DNA of 64,000 bases from an uncultured Prevotella sp. Its GTDB lineage: Bacteria; Bacteroidota; Bacteroidia; Bacteroidales; Bacteroidaceae. Where the stretch lies: positions 62,001 to 126,000 of the forward strand of contig CAJOCR010000004.1 in NCBI GenBank assembly GCA_905236755.1, in the 5' to 3' direction. A program made the translations under genes and the position numbers. The stretch's first letter is position 1; each line of letters starts with the position of its first letter. Positions 25,839-34,682 of the stretch are shown here, one piece after another. The notes below the pieces were generated by a model that had not been told where the DNA came from, made no database searches, and saw nothing but the letters and a program-made list of their open reading frames with translations.

Positions 25839-27174
25839 TTTGATAATTATAGGCTCGGGACCAGGTGGTTACCGAGCCGCAGAATATGCGGCAAAGAAAG
25901 GCCTGCAAGTGGTTGTCTTTGAAGGCAAAGCTGTTGGGGGTACTTGTCTTAACGAAGGCTGTATTCCTACTAAGTCTTTTGCCCGTAATGCCGAGGTTCT
26001 TCTAACCTTGGCACAGGCAGAGGACTTTGGTATTGAGGATGCGCATTTCAAGTTTGATTTCTCAAAGGTTGTTGCCCGAAAGAATCAGGTTATAGAAACC
26101 TTGAGTAATGGCATCACCACTCTTTTGTCTCAGCCTGGAATAACTCTTGTAAAGGAGCGTGCTTCTTTTGTTAGCGATAAGATAGTGAAGGCTGAACTCT
26201 CTGGCGAAGAATACGAGGCCGACAATATTATAATTGCAACAGGTTCTGAATCGAAGATGCCTCCGCATTGTGATATTGACGAAGATGCTATCATAGACTC
26301 GTCGGGTTTGTTGTCTGTTACTTGTGTGCCAGAACGCCTATGTATTGTTGGTGCAGGTGTTATAGGTATGGAGTTTGCAAGTATCTTTAACGCTTTTGGG
26401 AGTAAAGTAACAGTTGTTGAGTTCCTAAAAGAATGTTTGCCTGCTGTTGATGATGATATTGCCAAGCGCTTGCGTAAGAACTTGGAAAAACAAGGTGTAG
26501 AGTTTTTTATGCAATCGGCGGTAAAAACAGTAAAAAATTATTCAGATTCTTCTAAGACTGTTGCCTATGAGCGTAAAGGCAAGGAAGATTCTTTAGAGGC
26601 TGATGTTGTGTTGATGGCCGTCGGACGAAAACCTTCTGTTGCAATAGTTGAAAACACGTCTATTGAATATGATGAGCGCTCAGGCATACATGTTGATGAT
26701 CATTTCGAGACAAATGTGAAAGGCGTGTTTGCTATAGGAGATTGTAACGGCAAGCAGATGTTGGCTCACGCTGCAACCATGCAAGGCATTCATGTTGTGA
26801 ATCATATTCTTGGCATAGCCGACAATATTCGTTTTGACATTATGCCTGCAGCCGTTTTCACTCATCCCGAAGTGGGATGCGTGGGCAAGACAGAACAGCA
26901 ACTCAAAGATTCTGCTCTTGCCTATAAAGCGCTAAAGGGCTATTATCGTGCCAACGGCAAGGCTCTTGCTATGAACGAAACAGAGGGCGTTGTGAAACTT
27001 CTTGTTGACGATTCTTCTGAAGGTAAACTTCTTGGCTGTCATATCATGGGTGCTCATGCTGCCGATCTTGTTCAGGAAGTTTCGGCTTTGATGAATTTCA
27101 ACGCCACCCTTGCAGATATACATAATATAATACATATTCATCCCACACTGGGTGAAGTGTTGTTTGATGTTTGA
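25825..27174 (+). CDS. lpdA: dihydrolipoyl dehydrogenase (glycine cleavage L protein)
   Basis: The enzyme reoxidises dihydrolipoyl-GcvH with NAD+. The 449-residue flavoprotein has an N-terminal FAD motif (IIGSGPGGYRAAEYA), the redox disulfide in GGTCLNEGCIPTKS, an NAD-binding GAGVIGMEFASIFNAFG, and the C-terminal active-site His in HIHPTLGE. It starts inside the last 14 bp of gcvPB. No pyruvate or 2-oxoglutarate dehydrogenase genes are nearby, so a dedicated role in glycine cleavage is likely. Confidence 0.96.
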   Translation: MQKADLIIIGSGPGGYRAAEYAAKKGLQVVVFEGKAVGGTCLNEGCIPTKSFARNAEVLLTLAQAEDFGIEDAHFKFDFSKVVARKNQVIETLSNGITTLLSQPGITLVKERASFVSDKIVKAELSGEEYEADNIIIATGSESKMPPHCDIDEDAIIDSSGLLSVTCVPERLCIVGAGVIGMEFASIFNAFGSKVTVVEFLKECLPAVDDDIAKRLRKNLEKQGVEFFMQSAVKTVKNYSDSSKTVAYERKGKEDSLEADVVLMAVGRKPSVAIVENTSIEYDERSGIHVDDHFETNVKGVFAIGDCNGKQMLAHAATMQGIHVVNHILGIADNIRFDIMPAAVFTHPEVGCVGKTEQQLKDSALAYKALKGYYRANGKALAMNETEGVVKLLVDDSSEGKLLGCHIMGAHAADLVQEVSALMNFNATLADIHNIIHIHPTLGEVLFDV

Positions 27175-27212
27175 AACCTCCCCCCAGCCCCCTCCGAGGG
27201 GAGGGGGAGTGT
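27175..27212. repeat. GC-rich CCTCCCCC hairpin repeat after lpdA
   Basis: CCCCCTCC-gag-GGGAGGGGG directly behind the operon end, the same family as at 22531. Confidence 0.65.
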
Positions 27213-27235
27213 AGCACACGCATAAACAGAAACTC

Positions 27236-27403
27236 TGTCCGACTGCTCGGACGATGAGAAAAAACTCTCTGACGGACCGTCAGCCGCAGCTGATGAAGCA
27301 AAATGGTAGTCCGAAATGCCGTCAGCCGCAGCTATCAATGAAAAATTGCTCTCAGACAGAGCGTCATCCGCAGCTGATAGAGCAAAATGAAAGCAAAATA
27401 TAT
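27236..27403 (+). repeat. four 42-bp tandem repeat units upstream of a short peptide gene
   Basis: Units begin at 27236, 27278, 27320 and 27362. The common core is CGTCAGCCGCAGCTGATGAA. The first unit is diverged but keeps a hairpin (GTCCGA-ctgc-TCGGAC) where the second has GTCAGC-cgca-GCTGAT. The last unit runs into the ATG of the next gene. Because 42 is a multiple of 3, one frame (27254-27406) codes for 50 residues with 14-residue repeats starting R(Q/H)PQL. Confidence 0.75.
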
Positions 27404-27575
27404 TAAACCAACTGTGCTCACCATAGAGTTGGAAGTACAAAGCAGTATTCTTGAAGGTAGCATGACCAACGCCAACACTAACGATATATTAGATCCTGTT
27501 ATAGAACCAGGCAGCGGCAATGCTCATGCCCGTGAATGGATAGTAGAACAAATTGAGAATGTTGATATACAATAG
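27387..27575 (+). CDS. short Prevotella-type peptide of unknown function
   Basis: The 62-residue ORF starts MKAKYIKPTVLTIELE, followed by a Ser/Leu segment, an Asn/Gly/Pro-rich middle, and a C-terminal AREWIVEQIE stretch. I recall many short Bacteroidales ORFs with a KxYxxP(x)6-8E-type start, a variable middle and an ARE(W/F) tail; their function is not known to me. It has no signal peptide or cysteine. An in-frame TAG nine bases upstream fixes the ATG as the start. It is followed by a strong terminator. A ribosomally made precursor peptide or small regulator are both possible, and neither is supported directly. Confidence 0.6.
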   Translation: MKAKYIKPTVLTIELEVQSSILEGSMTNANTNDILDPVIEPGSGNAHAREWIVEQIENVDIQ

Positions 27576-27578
27576 AAT

Positions 27579-27617
27579 AAAAGAATCACGAGACATTCCG
27601 TCCCGTGATTCTTTTGT
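27579..27617 (+). terminator. rho-independent terminator of short peptide gene
   Basis: A 16-bp stem with one mismatch (AAAAGAATCACG-GAC / GTC-CGTGATTCTTTT) and a short loop. It is symmetric and may also stop the convergent GH9 transcript. Confidence 0.85.
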
Positions 27618-27639
27618 TTAAAAGCTTTGCTTGTGGAGT

Positions 27640-30174
27640 TCAGTGTGTAATTATACTCTTTAGCGCTTCTCCAAAGATAATATATTGTGTGTTGCCAGCG
27701 ATAGTTCCCTCGTTTTGTCCCCAGAGGAAAGGCCAGTCATCAAAATTCTCGAAATGGTCTGGCTTACGGAAAAGCAAACCAGGTGCAACGTTTCCAGGAA
27801 TAGCTGCGAAATCAGCTCTGTTGTTGCCGTAGAATACTTGCTTTGGACGGGCAGCTCCTAATGTTGCAACAAAAGAATAGTTGTGGTAAGGATGACAGCC
27901 ATAGAGCCAGTTGGCAGCACGAAAAACTTCGTCCTTATTTATTATGTCAGGGAAATAGATATGGGCAAAGCATACTGTTGTGCCAAAACTCAAGACCTGA
28001 TTACTGCCAGCCCAGTTGCCAAGTCCAATAGGTACTCCGTATGGGTTATCATTATCGAAGTCTTTGATGTATTGAGCAAATTTCTCTACGTAAGGACGAA
28101 GTTTCTTTTTATATGCTTCATCCATATATGGAATAGCGTCAAGAGCTGTTTGTATGTTCCATTCCAGATTAAGTTTCAGCTCGTTCCATATCTCTTTCTT
28201 GAAGCTGTCGAGATATTTCTTTTCGTGTGTTGCAGCATAAAGTTGTAAGTAGCCTGCCGACAAACCGTAATACATGCGGTAGTTATTTGTTGAAGAAACA
28301 TCCTTCTTGGTTTTACTCATTTGTTCGATGAGTGTTGATGCTTCTTGCATAAGACGCTTTGATTGTGTTAACGCTCTTGTAGCAAGACTGTCGTTAAAGC
28401 CTTTTAATACGTTGTTTGCTGCAGCAAATGTGGTAGCTGCCTGTAAATCAAGCATAGGATTTCTTGTTGTGAAAGCCCACATATCATCGGGTGTTCCGCT
28501 ACTTTTTCCATCAGCTGAAACTTCGAACGGCTTTAATGTTGGATCATAATGCAGTCCATCAGTTATGGATGCTGCATCACCTAAATGATGATAGTTCCAT
28601 AGAACAGAGTTTGAAAGGGTAGTGGCCATGTGGCCTATCTGTTCAGCCTGAGCCACAAGGTTGAGAGTTCCATGTTCTATGTATTGCAGAATGTCGGGTG
28701 TGCCATCAGGACGATGAAGTTCAACATATCTTTGTTTCTCGCTGACGAAGGTTTCATCTCGTTGAGGCTTAAAGAGGTTCCATGCTCTAATGAAGTTCTG
28801 CACAACACTTATGTTTGAACCAGTTTCTATGTCAAAGTCGCCAGCATCAAAATAGCCACCAACATTTAATCCAGGAATAAGTTCAAGCGGTTTGTATTTC
28901 GTGTCTATTTCCTTTTGGTAATGCATGTCAAAATGGTCGCTTGGAGGTGCTTGTAGATAACCCTCTTTAAATGGTTCTCCGTGCCACACTCTATAGCCTT
29001 CTTTTACATACATGTGGTCCATGTGTATAGGCACCCATACATCGGTTGTTGCATCGGTTATCTTGTTATACACATTCTCGTCTATGATGAAATTGTTTGT
29101 TTTCGTAGTATCATATTGTATATAGTATATTCCTGGGGTGGTTACTTCTGAAAAGTCAAATTTAGCATAGTTATATTTGTAGTATGTTCCCCAGTTCTGT
29201 ATCTTTCCCTCGTATGCTTTACTAATAGTTCCGTCGTTATTTATTCGCATAAGCGAAGCCGTCTCTTTTATCTTGGCATTCTTGTCTAACTCAATAACGC
29301 TGACCTTCTTTTGAGTAGGTGTGTAGCCCACTTGTGAAAAACCAATATTAGGTTTGCGAATCCAGTTAGGCATAGCGTGAGGCTCAACTATCCAGCTAAC
29401 CACTTTTCCTGTTTTGTTGGCAGGAAGCACACTACGCAATACATACCAGCCATTCTGAGCTAATATTCTTCCATCAAAGAGTTGTAATTCTGCATCGTTG
29501 CTCGTTATATTAACCATGCGTTCTGCATCATCAATAGCCATTGATATGTTATGTCCTTTCTCAAGCGGTAGAGGGTCAACAAACTGTTGTGTGCCTCTAT
29601 CGTTATATGTTTTAAACCCTTTGAACTGCATAGGCTTCTCTTTCTCAGGAAGGGCAACAGTAGCGCTTGCTGCATAGCGTGGAAAACGGTTTATTCTTCC
29701 ATCCATGCAGAATGTTTTCAGCCAATAACGTGATGGTAGGAATTCAAGATTAAGTCCTGCTTTGCCTGCAAGTTTCTCAGGCACAGGTTTGTCAAGCCAT
29801 ACTGCTATTTCTACCGCTTTTCCTTTGCCAGTAACAGTAATCTTGCTATTGAAGTCATAGTTGTCGTATCGCAATTCAACCTCAATACTCTGTTTTTCTT
29901 TGTCAACCTTTCGGTTAACCATCTTTGGTACAAGATCCCATTGCTCAGGTGTGTTGTTCAGTCGGATAGCTCCTCCTTGAATGGCACGCACTCCATGTTG
30001 GATGATTTCAATTCCCGAGTTTTTCTCGTCGTTGAAAGCTCCATCAAAATTGTTACTAAACACCATTACGTTGACGCCTTGCCGTTCAAAGTAATCTTTG
30101 TCATTCAGTAGTAGATTTTGTGCATTTACAGACATAGTTCCGAATAGTCCCAGCACGATCAAAAGTGTTTTCAT
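27640..30174 (-). CDS. glycoside hydrolase family 9 (cellulase-like)
   Basis: GH9 enzymes are inverting endo-glucanases or related beta-glycosidases. The 844-residue protein has a signal peptide (ending SVNAQ), a long N-terminal beta-rich region without an assigned family (20-270), and a CelD_N-like Ig domain (about 272-367: GFSQVGYTPTQKKVSVIEL). The (alpha/alpha)6 catalytic domain follows, with GGYFDAGDFD (catalytic Asp pair, 443-446) and a C-terminal WGQNEGTIAGN (probable acid Glu822). No lipobox, dockerin or T9SS tail is seen, so it is probably periplasmic. It is not part of a SusCD cluster. The N-terminal extension is unusual and may bind carbohydrate. Confidence 0.92.
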   Translation of the reverse strand: MKTLLIVLGLFGTMSVNAQNLLLNDKDYFERQGVNVMVFSNNFDGAFNDEKNSGIEIIQHGVRAIQGGAIRLNNTPEQWDLVPKMVNRKVDKEKQSIEVELRYDNYDFNSKITVTGKGKAVEIAVWLDKPVPEKLAGKAGLNLEFLPSRYWLKTFCMDGRINRFPRYAASATVALPEKEKPMQFKGFKTYNDRGTQQFVDPLPLEKGHNISMAIDDAERMVNITSNDAELQLFDGRILAQNGWYVLRSVLPANKTGKVVSWIVEPHAMPNWIRKPNIGFSQVGYTPTQKKVSVIELDKNAKIKETASLMRINNDGTISKAYEGKIQNWGTYYKYNYAKFDFSEVTTPGIYYIQYDTTKTNNFIIDENVYNKITDATTDVWVPIHMDHMYVKEGYRVWHGEPFKEGYLQAPPSDHFDMHYQKEIDTKYKPLELIPGLNVGGYFDAGDFDIETGSNISVVQNFIRAWNLFKPQRDETFVSEKQRYVELHRPDGTPDILQYIEHGTLNLVAQAEQIGHMATTLSNSVLWNYHHLGDAASITDGLHYDPTLKPFEVSADGKSSGTPDDMWAFTTRNPMLDLQAATTFAAANNVLKGFNDSLATRALTQSKRLMQEASTLIEQMSKTKKDVSSTNNYRMYYGLSAGYLQLYAATHEKKYLDSFKKEIWNELKLNLEWNIQTALDAIPYMDEAYKKKLRPYVEKFAQYIKDFDNDNPYGVPIGLGNWAGSNQVLSFGTTVCFAHIYFPDIINKDEVFRAANWLYGCHPYHNYSFVATLGAARPKQVFYGNNRADFAAIPGNVAPGLLFRKPDHFENFDDWPFLWGQNEGTIAGNTQYIIFGEALKSIITH

Positions 30175-30372
30175 ATAGAATCAATTTGGTTATAATTCGC
30201 TTTTCCTTTTGATGCAATATCAGGCAGTTAAGTATAATCCCACTTCATTTTTTTAGTATTAATTAACTGAAAAGGTAGAGTATATGATAGAAAAAAAGGA
30301 TGAAAAAGTATTTGCAACCAAGTTGCATTCTATTCTTCATATCTTTGCAGCAGAAACAAATGAGACAAAGAT
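30175..30372. other. divergent intergenic region GH9 / P-type ATPase
   Basis: Leftward (GH9) promoter boxes are not recognisable. The rightward side carries TATCTTTG at 30340-30347 and a palindrome TGCAAC-caa-GTTGCA at 30313-30327, positioned over the -33 region. Confidence 0.6.
30313..30347 (+). promoter_or_regulatory. P-type ATPase promoter with palindromic operator candidate
   Basis: The 15-bp palindrome TGCAAC-caa-GTTGCA lies 12 bp before the -7 box TATCTTTG, where a metal-responsive repressor would block polymerase. The -33 box itself is not at standard spacing. Confidence 0.5.
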
Positions 30373-32250
30373 ATGAAAAGGAAAGTTATTAGGATTATAG
30401 TTACAGCCTTGCTGTTGGTAGCGGCATGGGGAGTGAGTGAAGTATTGTCGTTGGCTGTGTGGCAGCAGCTATTGCTTTTCCTGTTACCTTATATTATTAT
30501 CAGTTATGATGTACTTTGCGAAGCGTGGGAAGGCATTATGGAACGTGATCCGTTTAATGAGGATTTCCTTATGTCGGTAGCTACTATTGGCGCTTTGCTC
30601 ATAGGTTTTATTCCTGGTGCAGAAACACAGTTTCCTGAGGCCGTATTCGTGATGTTGTTTTTCCAGATAGGCGAGGTCTTTGAAGATTATGCTGAGGACA
30701 AGAGTCGTGATTCTATTTCTGAAATGATGAATATTCGTCCTGATAAAGCTAATCTTGAGAAAGATGGAAAGATAGTTGTTGTTGACCCATCGGAAGTAGA
30801 GATTGGAAATATCATCATGGTAAAACCAGGTGAGATAGTTCCTCTTGATGGAGTGGTTATTAATGGAAAATCAAGTTTGAATACAGTTGCCTTAACAGGT
30901 GAGAGTATGCCTCGGGAGATACAAGAGGGTAGTGAGATTCTTTCAGGCTGCGTGAATCTCTCAGGCGTATTGAATGTACAAGTAAAAAAGTTGTTTGGTG
31001 AGTCAACAGCTTCAAAGATTATAAATCTTGTAGAGCAAGCAGGCGAACGTAAGTCAAAGAGCGAGAATTTCATCCGTAAGTTTGCTCATGTATATACACC
31101 AATTGTTGTGTTTGCAGCTATTGCTCTTGCTGTTATTCCATCTATTATAACAGGCGATGTAGCCTTGTGGGTGTATCGTGCTTTAACCTTCCTTGTAGTC
31201 AGTTGTCCTTGTGCACTTGTTATTTCTGTTCCTCTAACGTTCTTTGGTGGAATAGGTGGTGCAAGTCGTCATGGCATACTTATCAAGGGTTCAAACTATA
31301 TGGATACTCTTGCCAAGATTGGTACTATTGTCTTTGACAAGACAGGAACACTAACCAAGGGTGTTTTTGCTGTTGATGCTGTGCATCCTGAGAAATATGA
31401 CGAGAAGGAACTTCTTCATATTGCAGCTGTTGTAGAGCAATATTCTACTCACCCTATAGCTGTTGCCCTTCGTGCGGCTTCTTCTGTTGAGGCTGATAGT
31501 AAGATAGAAAAAGTGGAAGAGATTGCTGGTCATGGGATAAAGGCTTTAGTAGATGGAAAGACTGTTTGTGTGGGTAATGAAAAACTTATGAACAGCCTCG
31601 GCATTACCTTGAATGCTTGTGAAGAGTGCAAGCACCATGTAGGAACAGTTATCCATGTGGCTATTGATGGCATTTATGCAGGACATATTGTTATCTCTGA
31701 CCAGATAAAGGCTGATTCAAAAGAGGCTATAGCTGCTCTTAAGAAATTGGGTGTTGAAAAAACTGTTATGCTTACAGGCGATCAGCAAGCTGTTGCCGAC
31801 CATGTGGCTACAGAATTGCTGCTTGATGAATATTATGCTCAGCTGTTACCTGCCGACAAGGTAAGCAAGGTGGAGCAGATGTTGAGTGCAAAGTCTCACG
31901 ACAAGCATCTTGCCTTTGTCGGCGATGGAATTAACGATGCTCCTGTTCTTGCACGTGCTGATGTGGGAATAGCTATGGGAGCTTTGGGAAGTGATGCTGC
32001 AATAGAGGCTGCTGATATAGTTCTCATGGATGATAAACCATCAAAGATAGCTCAGGCCATACGTATTGCCCGTAAGACTATTCTTATAGCTAAAGAGAAT
32101 GTGCTTTTTGCTATTCTTGTGAAAGTGGCAATCTTGATTCTCACAGCAACAGGTGTGTTAGGCGGTCTGGCTATGGGAATAGCTGTCTTTGGTGATGTAG
32201 GTGTTATGGTGCTTTGTGTGCTTAATGCCACACGAGCGTTGAAATATTGA
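30373..32250 (+). CDS. heavy-metal P1B-type ATPase (Zn/Cd/Pb class)
   Basis: This inner-membrane efflux pump has 625 residues. Actuator motif TGES (175-178), metal-binding CPC in the sixth helix (278-280), phosphorylated Asp in DKTGTLTKG (322), HP motif (STHPIAVAL) and the hinge GDGINDAP are all present. The last two helices contain KVAILILTATG and FGDVGVMVL, i.e. the Lys and Asp-x-Gly that mark the P1B-2 (Zn2+, Cd2+, Pb2+) subgroup rather than copper pumps. There is no N-terminal HMA domain or His-rich stretch, as in short members. No regulator gene is adjacent, but a palindrome overlaps the promoter. Confidence 0.95.
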   Translation: MKRKVIRIIVTALLLVAAWGVSEVLSLAVWQQLLLFLLPYIIISYDVLCEAWEGIMERDPFNEDFLMSVATIGALLIGFIPGAETQFPEAVFVMLFFQIGEVFEDYAEDKSRDSISEMMNIRPDKANLEKDGKIVVVDPSEVEIGNIIMVKPGEIVPLDGVVINGKSSLNTVALTGESMPREIQEGSEILSGCVNLSGVLNVQVKKLFGESTASKIINLVEQAGERKSKSENFIRKFAHVYTPIVVFAAIALAVIPSIITGDVALWVYRALTFLVVSCPCALVISVPLTFFGGIGGASRHGILIKGSNYMDTLAKIGTIVFDKTGTLTKGVFAVDAVHPEKYDEKELLHIAAVVEQYSTHPIAVALRAASSVEADSKIEKVEEIAGHGIKALVDGKTVCVGNEKLMNSLGITLNACEECKHHVGTVIHVAIDGIYAGHIVISDQIKADSKEAIAALKKLGVEKTVMLTGDQQAVADHVATELLLDEYYAQLLPADKVSKVEQMLSAKSHDKHLAFVGDGINDAPVLARADVGIAMGALGSDAAIEAADIVLMDDKPSKIAQAIRIARKTILIAKENVLFAILVKVAILILTATGVLGGLAMGIAVFGDVGVMVLCVLNATRALKY

Positions 32251-32303
32251 AAAATGGAAATATTGAAAAATGGAAAAATTGAACCGAAGCTCACTGGCTG
32301 AGC
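32243..32303. repeat. AT-rich TTGAAATATTGAAA tract plus GCTCA/TGAGC palindrome
   Basis: The tract starts in the last codons of the ATPase gene (TTGAAATATTGAAAAATGG) and is followed by the hairpin GCTCA-ctggc-TGAGC at 32289-32303. It belongs to the composite family described in findings. Confidence 0.55.
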
Positions 32304-32357
32304 GTTTGCTGTCGACGAAGTCAGTGCAAACATTAAAGCGAAGGAAGTAAAGGTGAA

Positions 32358-32391
32358 AAAAAAGGTGCGTCATTTCTGATGCACCTTTTTA
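32358..32391. terminator. bidirectional terminator between P-type ATPase and recA
   Basis: AAAAAGGTGC-TCA / TGA-GCACCTTTTT, with A and T runs on both sides, serves both convergent genes. Confidence 0.85.
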
Positions 32392-32394
32392 AGT

Positions 32395-33414
32395 TTATTC
32401 TTGGTTTTCGTTCAAATGTTGCTTTATGATACCTTCGAGTTCTTCGCATAATTCAGGATTATCACGAAGTAAGCTCTTAACAGCCTCGCGACCTTGACCT
32501 AACTTAGTGTCGTTATAGCTGAACCAGCTACCACTCTTCTTGAGAATGCCAAATTCAACACCAAGGTCAATAATCTCGCCAACCTTGCTGATACCCTCTC
32601 CAAACATAATTTCAAATTCTGCTTTGCGGAAAGGAGGAGCAACCTTGTTCTTAACAACCTTTACCTTTGTGAGGTTTCCTATAATCTCATCGCCATCTTT
32701 GATAGCGCTTGATTTACGAATGTCAAGACGTACAGAAGCATAGAATTTCAAAGCGTTACCACCTGTAGTTGTTTCTGGATTACCAAACATAACGCCAATC
32801 TTCTCACGCAACTGGTTGATGAAGATGCAGCAGGTGTTAGTCTTTGATATTGTAGATGTGAGCTTGCGTAAAGCCTGACTCATCAAACGAGCGTGCAAAC
32901 CAACAACGTTGTCGCCCATATCGCCTTCAATCTCTTTCTTTGGTGTTAAGGCTGCAACAGAGTCAACAATCAAAAGGTCGATAGCGCTTGAACGAATGAG
33001 TTCATCGGCAATCTGTAGTGCCTGCTCTCCATTATCAGGCTGTGACATAAACAGGTTGGCAACATCTACGCCTAATTTTTCTGCATAGAAACGGTCGAAG
33101 GCGTGCTCTGCATCAATAAATGCAGCAATACCACCTGCCTTCTGACATTCTGCAATAGCGTGAATAGCTAATGTTGTCTTACCTGACGACTCAGGGCCAT
33201 ATATTTCTATGATACGTCCTTTAGGAAAACCACCTACACCAAGGGCAGCGTCTAAGGCAATACTGCCAGTAGGGATAACGTCAACGTTTTCCACATGATT
33301 GTCGCCCATGCGCATGATAGAACCTTTACCAAAGTCCTTTTCTATTTTTGCCATTGCAGCTTGAAGGGCTTTTAATTTACCCTCTTTAGCTGACAGTTCT
33401 TCTTCTTTTGCCAT
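32395..33414 (-). CDS. recA: recombinase RecA
   Basis: RecA forms the ATP-dependent strand-exchange filament and triggers SOS-type autocleavage. The 339-residue protein has Walker [10 protein letters not shown], the MAW/Walker B region [18 protein letters not shown], and the L2 loop [35 protein letters not shown]. It has the normal length, with an acidic C-terminus. It is the last gene of a leftward unit behind a carboxynorspermidine synthase gene (26-bp gap). No recX or LexA box is visible beside it. Confidence 0.99.
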   Translation of the reverse strand: MAKEEELSAKEGKLKALQAAMAKIEKDFGKGSIMRMGDNHVENVDVIPTGSIALDAALGVGGFPKGRIIEIYGPESSGKTTLAIHAIAECQKAGGIAAFIDAEHAFDRFYAEKLGVDVANLFMSQPDNGEQALQIADELIRSSAIDLLIVDSVAALTPKKEIEGDMGDNVVGLHARLMSQALRKLTSTISKTNTCCIFINQLREKIGVMFGNPETTTGGNALKFYASVRLDIRKSSAIKDGDEIIGNLTKVKVVKNKVAPPFRKAEFEIMFGEGISKVGEIIDLGVEFGILKKSGSWFSYNDTKLGQGREAVKSLLRDNPELCEELEGIIKQHLNENQE

Positions 33415-33440
33415 AATATAAAATGTGCTTTATTATGATA

Positions 33441-34679
33441 TTATAACTCCAAGTCTTTGTCAAACTCCTCGTGCCAAGGCAAACCTTGCTCGTTGAGTAC
33501 CTGCAAGAATGGATCTGGATCGAAATCTTCTACATTCCATACACCTGGTTTCTTCCAGATTCCTTTGAGGAACATCATTGCTCCAGCCATAGCTGGTACA
33601 CCTGTGGTGTAGCTTACACCCTGCATACCTGTTTCGTTATAAGCATCCTGGTGCTTGCAGTTGTTCCAGATGTAGTAAGTGTGCTCTTTTCCATCCTTGA
33701 TACCACGAATACGACAGCCAATACTTGTTTCGCCATCGTAGTTTGAGCCAAGGTCTTGTGGGTTAGGAAGCACAGCCTTGAGGAACTGCAAAGGAACGAT
33801 ATTCACCTTTACTGTCTTTGTAGGATCATCAGCCAATGGAGCCTCGTATTCAATCTCGTCAATACGGCTCATGCCAAGGTTCTGAATGCAGTCAAGGTAT
33901 GTGAGATACTGCTGACCGAAAGTCATCCAGAAACGTCCACGCTTGATGGTAGGATAGTTCTTGACAAGGCTCTCCAATTCCTCGTGGTGCATAAGATAAC
34001 TCTCACGACCGCCGATATTTGGATATGTCAGCTCTTTGTGAATCTCCAATGGTTCTGTCTCTACCCATTTGCCATCTTCCCAATAGAGTCCCTTCTGGGT
34101 AATCTCTCGGATATTGATTTCTGGGTTGAAGTTTGTTGCAAAGGCATGATGGTGATTACCAGCGTTGCAGTCAACGATGTCAAGATAGTGAATCTCGTCA
34201 AAGTGATGCTTTGCTGCATAAGCTGTATAAGCCTGTGAAACGCCAGGGTCGAAACCACATCCAAGGATAGCTGTCAGTCCAGCCTTCTCAAATTTATCTT
34301 TGTATGCCCATTGCCATGAGTATTCAAAGTGTGCCTCATCCTTAGGTTCGTAGTTAGCTGTGTCCATGTAGTTGCAGCCACATGCCAAGCATGCGTCCAT
34401 GATGGTGAGGTCTTGGTAAGGCAGAGCCAGATTGATGACCAGTTCAGGCTTGTAGCTGTTGAAGAGTTCTTTCAACTGGTCAACATCATCGGCATCAACC
34501 TCTGCTGTTTTGATGTCCATATTATACCCCTTGTCGTGAATGCTCTTAACAAGGCGATCGCATTTCTCAACGTGATGACTTGCGATCATAAACTCGGTGA
34601 AGACGTCCTGATTCTGGACAATCTTGAATGCGCAAACGGTAGCCACGCCACCGGCGCCAATCATTAAAACTCTGCTCAT
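33441..34679 (-). CDS. saccharopine dehydrogenase family protein, probable carboxynorspermidine synthase
   Basis: The 412-residue protein has an N-terminal Rossmann motif (VLMIGAGGVATVCAFKI) and the Saccharopine_dh fold (NLALPYQDLTIMDACLACGCNYMDTANYEP, LGCGFDPGVSQAYTAYA). In gut Bacteroidota this subgroup is carboxynorspermidine/carboxyspermidine dehydrogenase, which condenses a diamine with aspartate semialdehyde using NADPH for polyamine synthesis. True lysine-pathway enzymes differ in length and context. The partner decarboxylase (nspC) is not in the window. It is downstream of the small unknown gene (3 bp gap) and upstream of recA, in one leftward transcript. Confidence 0.85.
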   Translation of the reverse strand: MSRVLMIGAGGVATVCAFKIVQNQDVFTEFMIASHHVEKCDRLVKSIHDKGYNMDIKTAEVDADDVDQLKELFNSYKPELVINLALPYQDLTIMDACLACGCNYMDTANYEPKDEAHFEYSWQWAYKDKFEKAGLTAILGCGFDPGVSQAYTAYAAKHHFDEIHYLDIVDCNAGNHHHAFATNFNPEINIREITQKGLYWEDGKWVETEPLEIHKELTYPNIGGRESYLMHHEELESLVKNYPTIKRGRFWMTFGQQYLTYLDCIQNLGMSRIDEIEYEAPLADDPTKTVKVNIVPLQFLKAVLPNPQDLGSNYDGETSIGCRIRGIKDGKEHTYYIWNNCKHQDAYNETGMQGVSYTTGVPAMAGAMMFLKGIWKKPGVWNVEDFDPDPFLQVLNEQGLPWHEEFDKDLEL

Positions 34680-34682
34680 ATA

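Noticed and set aside
27138-27440. 100-aa minus-strand ORF across the 42-bp repeats
   Set aside because: Open only because the unit length is a multiple of three; it overlaps the lpd end and the start of the short peptide gene and has no start signals.
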